This document shows positions 34,953 through 47,400 of a DNA stretch of 64,000 nucleotides, piece by piece. Each line of letters begins with the position of its first letter. Position 1 is the first letter of the stretch. The stretch comes from Tragulus kanchil (taxonomy: Eukaryota > Chordata > Mammalia > Artiodactyla > Tragulidae): NCBI GenBank assembly GCA_022376925.1, contig JAIOJX010000032.1:176439479-176503478 (forward strand), in the 5' to 3' direction. The notes below the pieces were generated by a model. That model was not told the DNA's origin, searched no databases, and saw only the letters and a list, made by a program, of their open reading frames with translations. A program made the position numbers and the translations under genes.

Positions 34953-37181
34953 AGCACTGGAGGCTGAGTCGAGGCACCCTGTTGCCAACATGCTGATCTG
35001 GAGAGTCCCAGCTGCAGCAATGCGTGACTGAGCTGGGCCCCACACAGCTGAGCAGAGCTGGAAACCTCGGCCACACATTCCTGGTTTCAGCTTCACTTTC
35101 CCTGCCTGGTTCCTATTAGCGCCGTGGCTTTCCAAGCCTTAATGGCAGAGCTCTGGCTGGAGATGAGGACTGCCCGGGGCAGCCAGCTGCCAACCAGGTT
35201 ATAATCCAACAAGATCTTTCCGGAGTCAGCCTTAACAGCCTGGACACTAGAATACTTACAAACTTCTCAAAAGAAAACAAACAAAAATAGAACTGAAAGC
35301 CTTGGAAGGCAGAAGGCTAGGCAGATGCTCCTTTACTTGGGGACAGAAGTCAGGCAGATTGAAAGTCCTATTTATCTGTAAACTCCGGCCTCCTTCATTG
35401 TGTGCCATGGATGCTGCTTTCTATGGGGTCTGTCTTCAGAAGCTGGGCCTTTGGCATTTTCGCCAAACTGAGAGAGATGACTTAAAAGTGATGAGATGCC
35501 CAGCTGGGGCTAGGGGCAGGGAGTCAGCAGCTCTATCCTTCTTCATGGCACAGGCTGTAGGGCAGGGGGTATTCTGAAACCCCAGCCAACGAGAAGCTGG
35601 CTCAATGCAGGTGAGATTCTTGTCCAGTAAGCCCTAAGCCAGTTCAGCTGCAGAAAGGGGCACCCTGTCATTTTCTCTCAGCTCTCTGGCTCTCCCGTGG
35701 GCTGTCCTCCAGGTGTTAGCCCTCTCCTCACACCCTCAGCTTCTTTGAGGCCCTCTCCAGCATCAGCAGAAAATCAAGCTATCCAACGCAGTGGCAGGAG
35801 TGAAAGAGGGGTAAAATCTCAAGATTGGGACCAATGAAAGATGTCGCTTTCATTTCAGGCCCCCAAGGGAGTGGTTTTCCTACCTATTTTCTATGGAGTC
35901 CACTGCATTGAGTTGCCTGACACTTATGTAATACACTTGGGCTCCTTTGTGAGAGACCCTTGCTAGGCAAAGGGCCTGAGCCATAACATTTTGAATACTG
36001 CATATTAGTCCATTTTCATGATGTGTCTCATTCATGTGCCCATTCATTTGCATGACACTTTTCTGTAGCACTGGAGGCTGAGTCGAGGCACCCTGTTGCC
36101 AACATGCTGATCTGGAGAGTCCCAGCTGCAGCAATGCGTGACTGAGCTGGGCCCCACACAGCTGAGCAGAGCTGGAAACCTCGGCCACACATTCCTGGTT
36201 TCAGCTTCACTTTCCCTGCCTGGTTCCTATTAGCGCCGTGGCTTTCCAAGCCTTAATGGCAGAGCTCTGGCTGGAGATGAGGACTGCCCGGGGCAGCCAG
36301 CTGCCAACCAGGTTATAATCCAACAAGATCTTTCCGGAGTCAGCCTTAACAGCCTGGACACTAGAATACTTACAAACTTCTCAAAAGAAAACAAACAAAA
36401 ATAGAACTGAAAGCCTTGGAAGGCAGAAGGCTAGGCAGATGCTCCTTTACTTGGGGACAGAAGTCAGGCAGATTGAAAGTCCTATTTGTCTGTAAACTCC
36501 GGCCTCCTTCATTGTGTGCCATGGATGCTGCTTTCTATGGGGTCTGTCTTCAGAAGCTGGGCCTTTGGCATTTTCGCCAAACTGAGAGAGATGACTTAAA
36601 AGTGATGAGATGCCCAGCTGGGGCTAGGGGCAGGGAGTCAGCAGCTCTATCCTTCTTCATGGCACAGGCTGTAGGGCAGGGGGTATTCTGAAACCCCAGC
36701 CAACGAGAAGCTGGCTCAATGCAGGTGAGATTCTTGTCCAGTAAGCCCTAAGCCAGTTCAGCTGCAGAAAGGGGCACCCTGTCATTTCTCTCAGCTCTCT
36801 GGCTCTCCGTGGGCTGTCCTCCAGGTGTTAGCCTCTCCTCACACCCTCAGCTTCTTTGAGGCCCTCTCCAGCATCAGCAGAAAATCAAGCTATCCAACGC
36901 AGTGGCAGGAGTGAAAGAGGGGTAAAATCTCAAGATTGGGACCAATGAAAGATGTCGCTTTCATTTCAGGCCCCCAAGGGAGTGGTTTTCCTACCTATTT
37001 TCTATGGAGTCCACTGCATTGAGTTGCCTGACACTTATGTAATACACTTGGGCTCCTTTGTGAGAGACCCTTGCTAGGCAAAGGGCCTGAGCCATAACAT
37101 TTTGAATACTGCATATTAGTCCATTTTCATGATGTGTCTCATTCATGTGCCCATTCATTTGCATGACACTTTTCTGTAGCA
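34953..37181. repeat. Direct duplication pair 13 (34953-36070 and 36067-37181)
   Basis: Offset is 1114, falling to 1111 after three single-base losses in copy 2 (within about 36783-36833). The join has a 4-base overlap (agca). One substitution was noted (a35374 versus g36488). The unit is GC-richer than its neighbours but shows no gene. Confidence 0.97.
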
Positions 37182-38586
37182 TCTACAGCATTCTAGGAAC
37201 TGTGTTTGTTGTTTCATGTACAGATGTGATCAAACCGTGTTGCTGAAAGACTTACAGTTTTGCAAAGCTCATAATAGACACAGACTTGCTCTCGTGAAAA
37301 TTAAAGTTGAGTGAGATATGCATCGATGAAGAGGTAAGTGATTATGGAAAGTAACACATGCTATTGTGGAAAAGTATAGGATGCCAGGGACAAAGGAAAG
37401 AAAGTCTTAACTGTTTTGGAAACACTCAGGGACGATTTTCATACATGGTATCTGTGCTGATGTTTAAGGATGAGTAGGAATCTTCCAGGTGAAAACGGTA
37501 AGAGGTCATTCATTGTCAAGAGAACAGCCTATGCAAAGGCCCCATGGGATGCACAGGATGGCAGCTACCCAGAATTTGGTTTGAACCTGAGATGTAATCA
37601 TGGAGATCAGATTCTTAAGGAAAGCAGGGGCTTGATCATAAAAGACCTCCAAAGTTCCGCTAAGGAGATAACCCTTCATCCTAAAGGAGGGAGAATCCTC
37701 TTAAGGTTAGCAGGGATCTCCCTGGGTTCACATGGGGAGTTTGTGTCTCTCCTTCTGACAGCCATGAAGAACATGTATGGACAGAGGAGGTTGAATTCTC
37801 ACAATTTAGGGGAAGCTATAGCCAGAATCCAAGTTCTAAAGTGGCAAGGATGGAGAAGCTAGAGAAGGGAATTCAAGACACAGGAGATGGGATTCCAATC
37901 AGTGGGATTCAGCCTCAGGGACTGTTTATTCAGTGGGTTTGGTGGGAGGTACCAGAGACAATGCAGGTGAATGCCTGAGGGTGGTGATACCCTTCCCAGA
38001 ATGATGGAAGGCTGGACATTTAGGTTACATGCTGAGTGAATGGTCTTCCCTCACAGACAGACCCTCCTCTCTCCCTCAGCCACCCTGCCCTGAGATGTGC
38101 TGTCAATCACACTGCCAGCAGGGACCAAGAAGTCATTTGCACACTCCTTGGCAATCTGGATCTCATCCATTGCTGCTTTCCCTTCACTTTGAGAATAAAT
38201 GAAAAAATCGACTCCTCCGGATGCCAGATTTGTGTTCCTGTGTTAGGAGATTGTTTTTTCTTTTTTGCATCTGTGTGTATGTTAAACAGCAAGAAGAAAG
38301 TCGCGAAACTCAAGGAGTTTCCCCAAAAGTAAATCAATTTGCGGTTGAATGTGCTGTGGAATTTGTTTGCAAACCTACAAGAGCGAAGCGAGCTTAAAAA
38401 AGATGCAGTTGGATGAGACTGCAAAGTTTTGGAAAGTTCTTTGAACACATGTAAACATGATATGTGTAAGCAAATGTTTAACTTGCCTTTTTTACTTCTA
38501 CAAATTATATTATGAAATCAGACGTCTGTGACTTCTTAAGAATGTCAAATCAGTGTATTCCTTCAAAACAGATAATTGCCTAGAGC
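37182..38586. other. Single-copy stretch with an old-repeat-like part
   Basis: From about 37460 to 37700 the order aggaatcttccaggtgaaaa, ctatgcaaaggccccatggg, ttgatcataaaagacctcca resembles an ancient interspersed mammalian repeat whose family I cannot name. A 130-codon frame (37470-37862) lies on it and is not accepted as a gene. The remainder is unremarkable. Confidence 0.4.
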
Positions 38587-40927
38587 TGCTCAGCTTCCAG
38601 GCTCGGGGCTTGGGAAGGCTGGGTTTCCCACCCACCAGTGAATAGAAGCGTGTAGGGGAGATTGATTTCTGTAAGGCAGGTGGGGGGCAGGAGTGACCAT
38701 CAGGAGATGGGCTAGCTGGACACAGCCAACCTGCCCTTGGAGAGGGAGGAAGAACAAGTCCCCCTATGTTTCTCCTTCCTGAGGATCCCAGTGTCACATG
38801 ATGATTCCATCTCCTGCCCTGCCCTCCAAAGGAAGAGACCAGCACTCTAACCTCTCCTGGAGAAGGATGGTGGAAAATGCACTCAATCTGATAGCTGTCT
38901 CATCACTGCTTTGAGGATACTCTGCTTTCTGAGAACAAAGATGGAAGCAGACAGAATTAAACTGCCCTCTGGGTCCCAAATGAGATAGAATTGGCCAGCT
39001 TAGTATTTATGAGCACAGCTAATGTATGGCCGAGGTCATCTGATAGGGTGACTCTTGTACCATTCCTAGTACAGTGCAACTCAGTAGTTCAGAGGCAAAG
39101 ACGGGGAAGATACTGTATACGCATCAATATTGCAGCCTCCCACGTACAATTAGATCATTATTACTAGCCACTTTTATTAATACTGCATCTGGACACAGAA
39201 AGAGGCCATCTGGGACCCCAGCGGACCATTTCAAAGAACACATGGTCCCATTGAAATCAATAGGATATTGCCTGGCCTCCTCACTGCACCCCTGGATTTT
39301 CTTCCCACTCCTCTAAGTCCAGGGCAGCAGTAACACATATTCACTTCCGGGGGAGAAAGGATCACATAGTGCTTAATATGCAAGTAGACATTAATCTGAT
39401 TCCTTGGGTGCAAAATGATGTCAATGGGACCATTATAATGCATATGATACCACTCATTGGGCCAATTAAATCAAGGGGTCATGGTTGCTGTGCATAATGC
39501 AGAGCAGACATGTGTCTGATAGGATGTGGGGATGCAGTTATCAATGTTGTGTGGTATTTATTACCAATTTATTAGGTGCTTGTGATGATTGTTTTGGAGA
39601 GGCCATTTCACATTGGAAGTAAGCACACAATGAAGAAATACGTGTCTCTCAATTTAAAAATGAACTGTCATTTTCAAAAAGTCTTAAGGGGGGGAATACA
39701 ATTGCCACTTGAAAGTCTTTTGATGGTAGCTTTGGTTCCACACTTTTGCTCAGCTTCCAGGCTCGGGGCTTGGGAAGGCTGGGTTTCCCACCCACCAGTG
39801 AATAGAAGCGTGTAGGGGAGATTGATTTCTGTAAGGCAGGTGGGGGGCAGGAGTGACCATCAGGAGATGGGCTAGCTGGACACAGCCAACCTGCCCTTGG
39901 AGAGGGAGGAAGAACAAGTCCCCCTATGTTTCTCCTTCCTGAGGATCCCAGTGTCACATGATGATTCCATCTCCTGCCCTGCCCTCCAAAGGAAGAGACC
40001 AGCACTCTAACCTCTCCTGGAGAAGGATGGTGGAAAATGCACTCAATCTGATAGCTGTCTCATCACTGCTTTGAGGATACTCTGCTTTCTGAGAACAAAG
40101 ATGGAAGCAGACAGAATTAAACTGCCCTCTGGGTCCCAAATGAGATAGAATTGGCCAGCTTAGTATTTATGAGCACAGCTAATGTATGGCCGAGGTCATC
40201 TGATAGGGTGACTCTTGTACCATTCCTAGTACAGTGCAACTCAGTAGTTCAGAGGCAAAGACGGGGAAGATACTGTATACGCATCAATATTGCAGCCTCC
40301 CACGTACAATTAGATCATTATTACTAGCCACTTTTATTAATACTGCATCTGGACACAGAAAGAGGCCATCTGGGACCCCAGCGGACCATTTCAAAGAACA
40401 CATGGTCCCATTGAAATCAATAGGATATTGCCTGGCCTCCTCACTGCACCCCTGGATTTTCTTCCCACTCCTCTAAGTCCAGGGCAGCAGTAACACATAT
40501 TCACTTCCGGGGGAGAAAGGATCACATAGTGCTTAATATGCAAGTAGACATTAATCTGATTCCTTGGGTGCAAAATGATGTCAATGGGACCATTATAATG
40601 CATATGATACCACTCATTGGGCCAATTAAATCAAGGGGTCATGGTTGCTGTGCATAATGCAGAGCAGACATGTGTCTGATAGGATGTGGGGATGCAGTTA
40701 TCAATGTTGTGTGGTATTTATTACCAATTTATTAGGTGCTTGTGATGATTGTTTTGGAGAGGCCATTTCACATTGGAAGTAAGCACACAATGAAGAAATA
40801 CGTGTCTCTCAATTTAAAAATGAACTGTCATTTTCAAAAAGTCTTAAGAGGTTTTTGTGGGCTCTTTGGGACTGGAATCAACAATTGCCACTTGAAAGTC
40901 TTTTGATGGTAGCTTTGGTTCCACACT
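38587..40927. repeat. Direct duplication pair 14 (38587-39744 and 39747-40927)
   Basis: Offset is 1160 over the core (to 39688/40848). Before the breakpoint copy 1 has about 10 bases (ggggggaata) where copy 2 has about 33, and both then share caattgccacttgaaagtct to the end. No repeat family or gene is recognised in the unit. Confidence 0.96.
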
Positions 40928-41053
40928 CTTATTCATCAAATAGGGACAAAATTCCTACTGAAAACATGCTGAATGTGAAAGACAGAGGCAGACTCTGCCC
41001 TCTTGGAGTTTACACTCATTATCTGCCTTCAGTCTCTCTTGCATACACATATA

Positions 41054-41076
41054 CAGAGAGAGAGAGAGAGACAGAG
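41054..41076. repeat. (GA)n microsatellite
   Basis: Short run of ag dinucleotides in single-copy DNA. Confidence 0.8.
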
Positions 41077-41843
41077 TCAATGAGACATTTATGACTATCT
41101 TTGGTTTCTAGATGTCGTTCTTCTGATTCCTGGAGAAAAGAAGGACTCAATCTAGGTCAATAATCCAGTAAATGGAAGAGATGGGAGGAAAATCCAGTAT
41201 CTTTCAAGCCTTCATGATCTTTATGTGTAACCTTCCTAAGGAGTGGAATGTAACTAAGTAAATGGTATGGCTAGCTGATCTCCACAGCGCCAAGAAAGCA
41301 ATCAATCCTGTGTTCAGAGAATACAGGACTTCCTTTTGTATACAGCCTGTCATATCACTCTCATCAATGAGAAGAGATAAACAGATATTTGAATTGAGAT
41401 AGCATGAGGGTCTTGCCACCTCTCTCTCTTTAGGAGATCTGTCCCAATTTTAAGATTCCCAAGGGATATTCATTAATCTATTAGAAATGTTTTCCCAGTT
41501 TAAAATGGAAATCATTAAGCATCTCACAGGGGATGTAATGAATGGGCTGTATAGATGTGTAGACAGGGGCTGATATCTTTTATGAGGAGTTTTCTTCACA
41601 TCTTCAAGACTTTTTTTCCTGTTTTGTAAAACAGGACTATTTTGCACATGAGAAGGTGTAGTAGGATGAAATGAGAAGAATTCCTCACTTAAGTCCATGC
41701 CCCTCACAAGTGAATCAGGGATGAAAATGATGCTGTGCTTGCAGAGAAAATTTCACCATGCATTTCCTCATATGGTTTACAGTCAGCTGGAAAAACACTT
41801 GTTCTATTTTTTTTGGAGTCATTAACAGAGGTTTGAACCATAA

Positions 41844-42220
41844 GGAAGGCTGAGCACCAAAAAATCGATGCTTTTGAATTGTGGTGCTGGAGAAGACTCT
41901 TGAGAATCCCTTTGACTACAAGGAGATCTAACAGTCAATCTTTGAATGTTCGTTGGAAGAACTGATGCTGAAGCTGAAACTCCATTACTTTGTTCACCTG
42001 ATGTGAAGAGCCAACTCATTGGATAAGACTCTAACGCTGGTAAAAATTGAGGGCAGGAGGCGAAGGGGACAACAGAGGATGAGACAATTGGATGGCATCA
42101 TCTGCTCAGTGAACTGGAGTTTGAACAAACTCTGGGAGATGGTGAAAGACAGGGAAGCCTAGCCTACTGCAGTCCGGGGTTGCAAAGAGTCAAACATGCC
42201 CTCACAACTGAACAACAACA
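41844..42220 (+). mobile_element. BovB/ART2A 3' region, sense, pair 15 copy 1
   Basis: Sense BovB 3' end: atgcttttgaattgtggtgc, tggagaagactcttgagaat, ttggatggcatcatctgctc, tctgggagatggtgaaagac, ending in an aacaacaaca tail. Confidence 0.92.
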
Positions 42221-42975
42221 GAGGACCTGAAAGTAGCTTATCAATATAAGTCAGGGAAGAGCACATTTGGAATCCAAGCCAGGTCTTTGATCTCCAAGGT
42301 CTGTGCTATCTTTATCTACTATTCCATAGTTTAAAGCAGTGGCTGGGCTGGAGCTGGTCTTGTAACTGAGAAGTGTGGGGTCTGGCTGCCTGACATCCAA
42401 AAGCCAATAAACAGGCCACTTTGATGAAAAAAGAGAGGCTAGCTGATCTCCACAGGAAAATATTTAAAATGTTTAAGCCTGTCATATCACTCTCATCAAT
42501 GAGAAGAGATAAACAGATATTTGAATTGAGATAGCATGAGGGTCTTGCCACCTCTCTCTCTTTAGGAGATCTGTCCCAATTTTAAGATTCCCAAGGGATA
42601 TTCATTAATCTATTAGAAATGTTTTCCCAGTTTAAAATGGAAATCATTAAGCATCTCACAGGGGATGTAATGAATGGGCTGTATAGATGTGTAGACAGGG
42701 GCTGATATCTTTTATGAGGAGTTTTCTTCACATCTTCAAGACTTTTTTTCCTGTTTTGTAAAACAGGACTATTTTGCACATGAGAAGGTGTAGTAGGATG
42801 AAATGAGAAGAATTCCTCACTTAAGTCCATGCCCCTCACAAGTGAATCAGGGATGAAAATGATGCTGTGCTTGCAGAGAAAATTTCACCATGCATTTCCT
42901 CATATGGTTTACAGTCAGCTGGAAAAACACTTGTTCTATTTTTTTTGGAGTCATTAACAGAGGTTTGAACCATAA

Positions 42976-43354
42976 GGAAGGCTGAGCACCAAAAAATCGA
43001 TGCTTTTGAATTGTGGTGCTGGAGAAGACTCTTGAGAATCCCTTTGACTACAAGGAGATCTAACAGTCAATCTTTGAATGTTCGTTGGAAGAACTGATGC
43101 TGAAGCTGAAACTCCATTACTTTGTTCACCTGATGTGAAGAGCCAACTCATTGGATAAGACTCTAACGCTGGTAAAAATTGAGGGCAGGAGGCGAAGGGG
43201 ACAACAGAGGATGAGACAATTGGATGGCATCATCTGCTCAGTGAACTGGAGTTTGAACAAACTCTGGGAGATGGTGAAAGACAGGGAAGCCTAGCCTACT
43301 GCAGTCCCGGGGGTTGCAAAGAGTCAAACATGACCTCACAACTGAACAACAACA
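42976..43354 (+). mobile_element. BovB/ART2A 3' region, sense, pair 15 copy 2
   Basis: Duplicate of 41844-42220 with a 2-base insertion (cagtccggggtt versus cagtcccgggggtt) and a c/a change in the terminal catg(c/a)cctc block. Confidence 0.92.
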
Positions 43355-43564
43355 GAGGACCTGAAAGTAGCTTATCAATATAAGTCAGGGAAGAGCACAT
43401 TTGGAATCCAAGCCAGGTCTTTGATCTCCAAGGTCTGTGCTATCTTTATCTACTATTCCATAGTTTAAAGCAGTGGCTGGGCTGGAGCTGGTCTTGTAAC
43501 TGAGAAGTGTGGGGTCTGGCTGCCTGACATCCAAAAGCCAATAAACAGGCCACTTTGATGAAAA

Positions 43565-43779
43565 GAAAAATTAGCTTTGTTTAAGATGCAGGCAACTGGG
43601 GGAGAGGGTGGACATCTGTCCAAAGGCCAGTTTCCTCCATTGGCAACCAGTGGGACAGTATCTTTCATAGGCAAAAGGAGGGAGCTACATGCATAAACAA
43701 CACAGTCAGCTTTGACAGTAATCTTCAAATTGGTCATCAGTGGTCTCACCAGCTTCATCTTGATTGTTTTGTCTGCATG
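43565..43779. other. Single-copy stretch, nothing recognised
   Basis: Intergenic DNA between pair 15 and the following SINE. Confidence 0.4.
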
Positions 43780-43994
43780 AATTCTAAGTCTCTTCAGTCA
43801 TGTCCAACTTTTTGTGACCCCATGGACTGAAGTTCACCAGACTCTTCTCTCCATGGGATTCTCCAGGCAAGAATACTGGAGTGAGTTGCCATGCCCCCTT
43901 CTGAGGTATCTTTTCAACCCAGGGACTGAACCCACGTCTCTTACATCTCTCTCATTGGCAGACATGTTCTTTACCACTAGTGCCACCTGGGAAG
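43780..43994 (-). mobile_element. Bov-tA SINE, antisense
   Basis: Near full length: ctcttcagtcatgtccaact, accccatggactgaagttc, caggcaagaatactggagtg, ctttaccactagtgccacct. Only its last 17 bases fall in pair 16, so copy 2 of that pair begins with a SINE stub at 45163. Confidence 0.92.
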
Positions 43995-44489
43995 TTGATT
44001 GTTTTAGGTACATTTAGTCTACAGTCCCATGATCGATGTGCCAGTTCTTGGAATTGTGGCAACTCATGTTGTGCGTACAGTCTGATTACCATGAGTTTAC
44101 TTCTCCTTCAGGGGTTTCAGTATCTACAGGACAGCTCACATGATATGGCTCAGAATATTACCTATAGCCCTTGAGGAGGAAGTAAAGGTCTTTGACTATG
44201 CTTAATGACTACTATAATATTATTTGGTCTCCTTTGACTCTTTTCCTTTGTTTCTCATGTTCTCATTCCACTGATTAAACTTACTATTTAACTAAACTTT
44301 TCCATAGACAAAAGGCAGGCTGAGGATATGTTGAGGGGTGGCAAGGGCCATAGGGTCCTGCTCCATTTTAGTTCTGACTTGTGAGACCCAATCACAGGCA
44401 TCTCTCTCCAAGTCCACATTCAGGGGACAGCTTGAAATTAACCATGGTGGGAATATTTACACCAAAGAAACAGTCAACTACTACCCTTC

Positions 44490-44610
44490 AAGGCAACACC
44501 AACTCAATGGAAATGAGTTTGAGGAAACTCTGGGAGGTGGTGAAGGACAGGAAAGTCTGGCGTGCTACAGCCCATGGGGTCACAAAGAGTCAGACACAAC
44601 TTAGTTGCTC
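44490..44610 (+). mobile_element. BovB 3' tail, sense, pair 16 copy 1
   Basis: Runs aactctgggaggtggtgaag, gtgctacagcccatggggtc, acaaagagtcagacacaact, which is the conserved BovB/Bov-A end. Confidence 0.88.
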
Positions 44611-45674
44611 CAGAGAGCCGTTTGTTAAACTTCATTGGCACATCATTGCCCTCTGCTTCTGGTCTTGATATGTTAGCAAGAGAAAATATTTAAGTGGTCT
44701 TCACTATAGTTTGGCTCTTTACAAGAAGGCACTCATAACCCTTTTGGTAAGTCTAAGCAGGCATTGCTAGGAAAGTAGGTTCAAGGATATTTTAAGATAA
44801 ATCATATTGCAAGGGCACTTTAAAACCATGAGTCCTCTCAGTGGGTCTTGACTAAGAGCGCTTGGACAGCAATACTTGGTCTGTCATTGGCAAAAGTTGG
44901 TCTTAAAATTCTGGAAACCAGAGTCCCCTTCATCTGGGCAGATCAGGGTCACTGCCCACAGAAGTCCTTTAGAAGTTCAAAAGTGTGTTCTTTTCTGGAA
45001 ACAGACCATGTGTTCCAGAACAAGGAAGGAGAGCATTTCAGATGACATCATCTCAGAACAGAAGAGGCTTCTGCCCTGATATCAAAGGACAAGAAGATGG
45101 GAGAATGAAAGAGAATGAAATCATGTGAATGGCAGATCCACGAACAACTTTTAAATCATCAATAGTGCCACCTGGGAAGTTGATTGTTTTAGGTACATTT
45201 AGTCTACAGTCCCATGATCGATGTGCCAGTTCTTGGAATTGTGGCAACTCATGTTGTGCGTACAGTCTGATTACCATGAGTTTACTTCTCCTTCAGGGGT
45301 TTCAGTATCTACAGGACAGCTCACATGATATGGCTCAGAATATTACCTATAGCCCTTGAGGAGGAAGTAAAGGTCTTTGACTATGCTTAATGACTACTAT
45401 AATATTATTTGGTCTCCTTTGACTCTTTTCCTTTGTTTCTCATGTTCTCATTCCACTGATTAAACTTACTATTTAACTAAACTTTTCCATAGACAAAAGG
45501 CAGGCTGAGGATATGTTGAGGGGTGGCAAGGGCCATAGGGTCCTGCTCCATTTTAGTTCTGACTTGTGAGACCCAATCACAGGCATCTCTCTCCAAGTCC
45601 ACATTCAGGGGACAGCTTGAAATTAACCATGGTGGGAATATTTACACCAAAGAAACAGTCAACTACTACCCTTC

Positions 45675-45795
45675 AAGGCAACACCAACTCAATGGAAATG
45701 AGTTTGAGGAAACTCTGGGAGGTGGTGAAGGACAGGAAAGTCTGGCGTGCTACAGCCCATGGGGTCACAAAGAGTCAGACACAACTTAGTTGCTC
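45675..45795 (+). mobile_element. BovB 3' tail, sense, pair 16 copy 2
   Basis: Duplicate of 44490-44610 at offset 1185. Confidence 0.88.
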
Positions 45796-46352
45796 CAGAG
45801 AGCCGTTTGTTAAACTTCATTGGCACATCATTGCCCCTCTGCTTCTGGTCTTTATATGTTAGCAAAAGAAAATATTAAAGTGGTCTTCACTATAGTTTGG
45901 CTCTTTACAAGAAGGCACTCATAACCCTTTTGGTAAGTCTAAGCAGGCATTGCTAGGAAAGTAGGTTCAAGGATATTTTAAGATAAATCATATTGCAAGG
46001 GCACTTTAAAACCATGAGTCCTCTCAGTGGGTCTTGACTAAGAGCGCTTGGACAGCAATACTTGGTCTGTCATTGGCAAAAGTTGGTCTTAAAATTCTGG
46101 AAACCAGAGTCCCCTTCATCTGGGCAGATCAGGGTCACTGCCCACAGAAGTCCTTTAGAAGTTCAAAAGTGTGTTCTTTTCTGGAAACAGACCATGTGTT
46201 CCAGAACAAGGAAGGAGAGCATTTCCAGATGACATCATCTCAGAACAGAAGAGGCTTCTGCCCTGATATCAAAGGACAAGAAGATGGGAGAATGAAAGAG
46301 AATGAAATCATGTGAATGGCAGATCCACGAACAACTTTTTTTTAATCATCAA

Positions 46353-47400
46353 AATCATTAACATCTGCTCTCAAGTTATAAGAGTGGAATCCCTTTTGCC
46401 ACCCTTTTCAGATGTAAGTTAAACAAAGTACATCAGATATAAACCTGGAACAAAAATATACAGAAAAAATGGATTCATATTTTGTGTACTCATAATGTAT
46501 TGAGAATAAATAGCAGTGAAAATTAAAAAAAAAAAAATCCCATCCATTTGAATTTAAGGGTTTGAGAATAGACCAGAAGTTTGAGTGGCTTACGTTGTTC
46601 TTTTAATCAGAAGATAACTTAGGTTATGTCTGTCACCTCCCAGGTAGAACCTCTGTACACATACATGTGTTCCCTCAGTGACAGGATTGTGATATTTTCT
46701 GAGCCAAAAGAAAAATTATAGGTACACAGTTTGAGAAGATCAATTCTTAGAATATACTCATGTCAAGAGGCAGTATAGAGGCTACACTTTTTATTCTGCA
46801 TTAGTGAAACTGTAGAATCCTTTTTATTTTATTAAAGACAATGGCCTGGAAATTCTGACATCACACTGTTCCAGAAATAACCAAACAAGACCATTGGGAC
46901 ATAAAGTTCCTATACTAATCACGCACAGTTCTAAAACACACAAGCACATATGACTGAATGGAATTCAGCCATCTCTCTGCCCCACCCCTGCTCCTCCTTC
47001 CCTTCTTCATTGTCATCATTGTGGCCATCATGATCATGATAATTTGACCTTCAGAATCTTATTCAGAGGTATTTCTTACTAAAAACCATGACAGAAGATT
47101 TTCCTTTCCTCTCTGCCTTAGCCACAATTCAGAGTTCTCCTAGAATTTCCTTCTGGAAAACTGGTTAAAAAAAAGAAAGAAACCACTTTTATCCATATTT
47201 CCAAAGGCCAAACATGAAAGAGGGCACATTTCCAGGAAGTCACTAGAATCTCTGAAGGGAAGAAGGAAAATTTACTTTGAGTCCAACAAAAGAAAAAGTG
47301 CACCATTTGCCTCCCCACCATGTCCGTCTCCAGAGCCATTGCACCCAATGATCCAAACACATGGTTATACATGGCTTCAAACCCAGTCTACAAACTACAT
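46353..47400. other. Single-copy AT-rich stretch, nothing recognised
   Basis: Contains a poly-A run at 46525-46537 that could be the tail of an unidentified retroelement. Otherwise ordinary intergenic DNA. An antisense 84-codon frame (47118-47372) has no recognisable domain. Confidence 0.5.

Larger units (their letters stand above)
41269..43564. repeat. Direct duplication pair 15 (41269-42430 and 42437-43564)
   Basis: The first 19 bases match (41269-41287 with 42437-42455). Then 57 bases in copy 1 (41288-41344) are replaced by 21 unrelated AT-rich bases in copy 2 (42456-42476), and identity is continuous afterwards at offset 1132-1134. A 6-base spacer is present. The unit contains a BovB 3' region. 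Confidence 0.96.
43978..46352. repeat. Direct duplication pair 16 (43978-45162 and 45163-46352)
   Basis: Offset is 1185 for most of the unit. The copies abut exactly with no shared bases at the join. Differences include an extra C in the gcatttcc block of copy 2, a t/g change in tggtctt(g/t)atatg, and a longer T-run at the copy 2 end. A BovB tail lies inside. Confidence 0.97.

Noticed and set aside
37470..37862. 130-codon frame as a possible exon or retrocopy
   Set aside because: The nucleotide sequence resembles an old interspersed repeat, and the protein matches no family I recognise.
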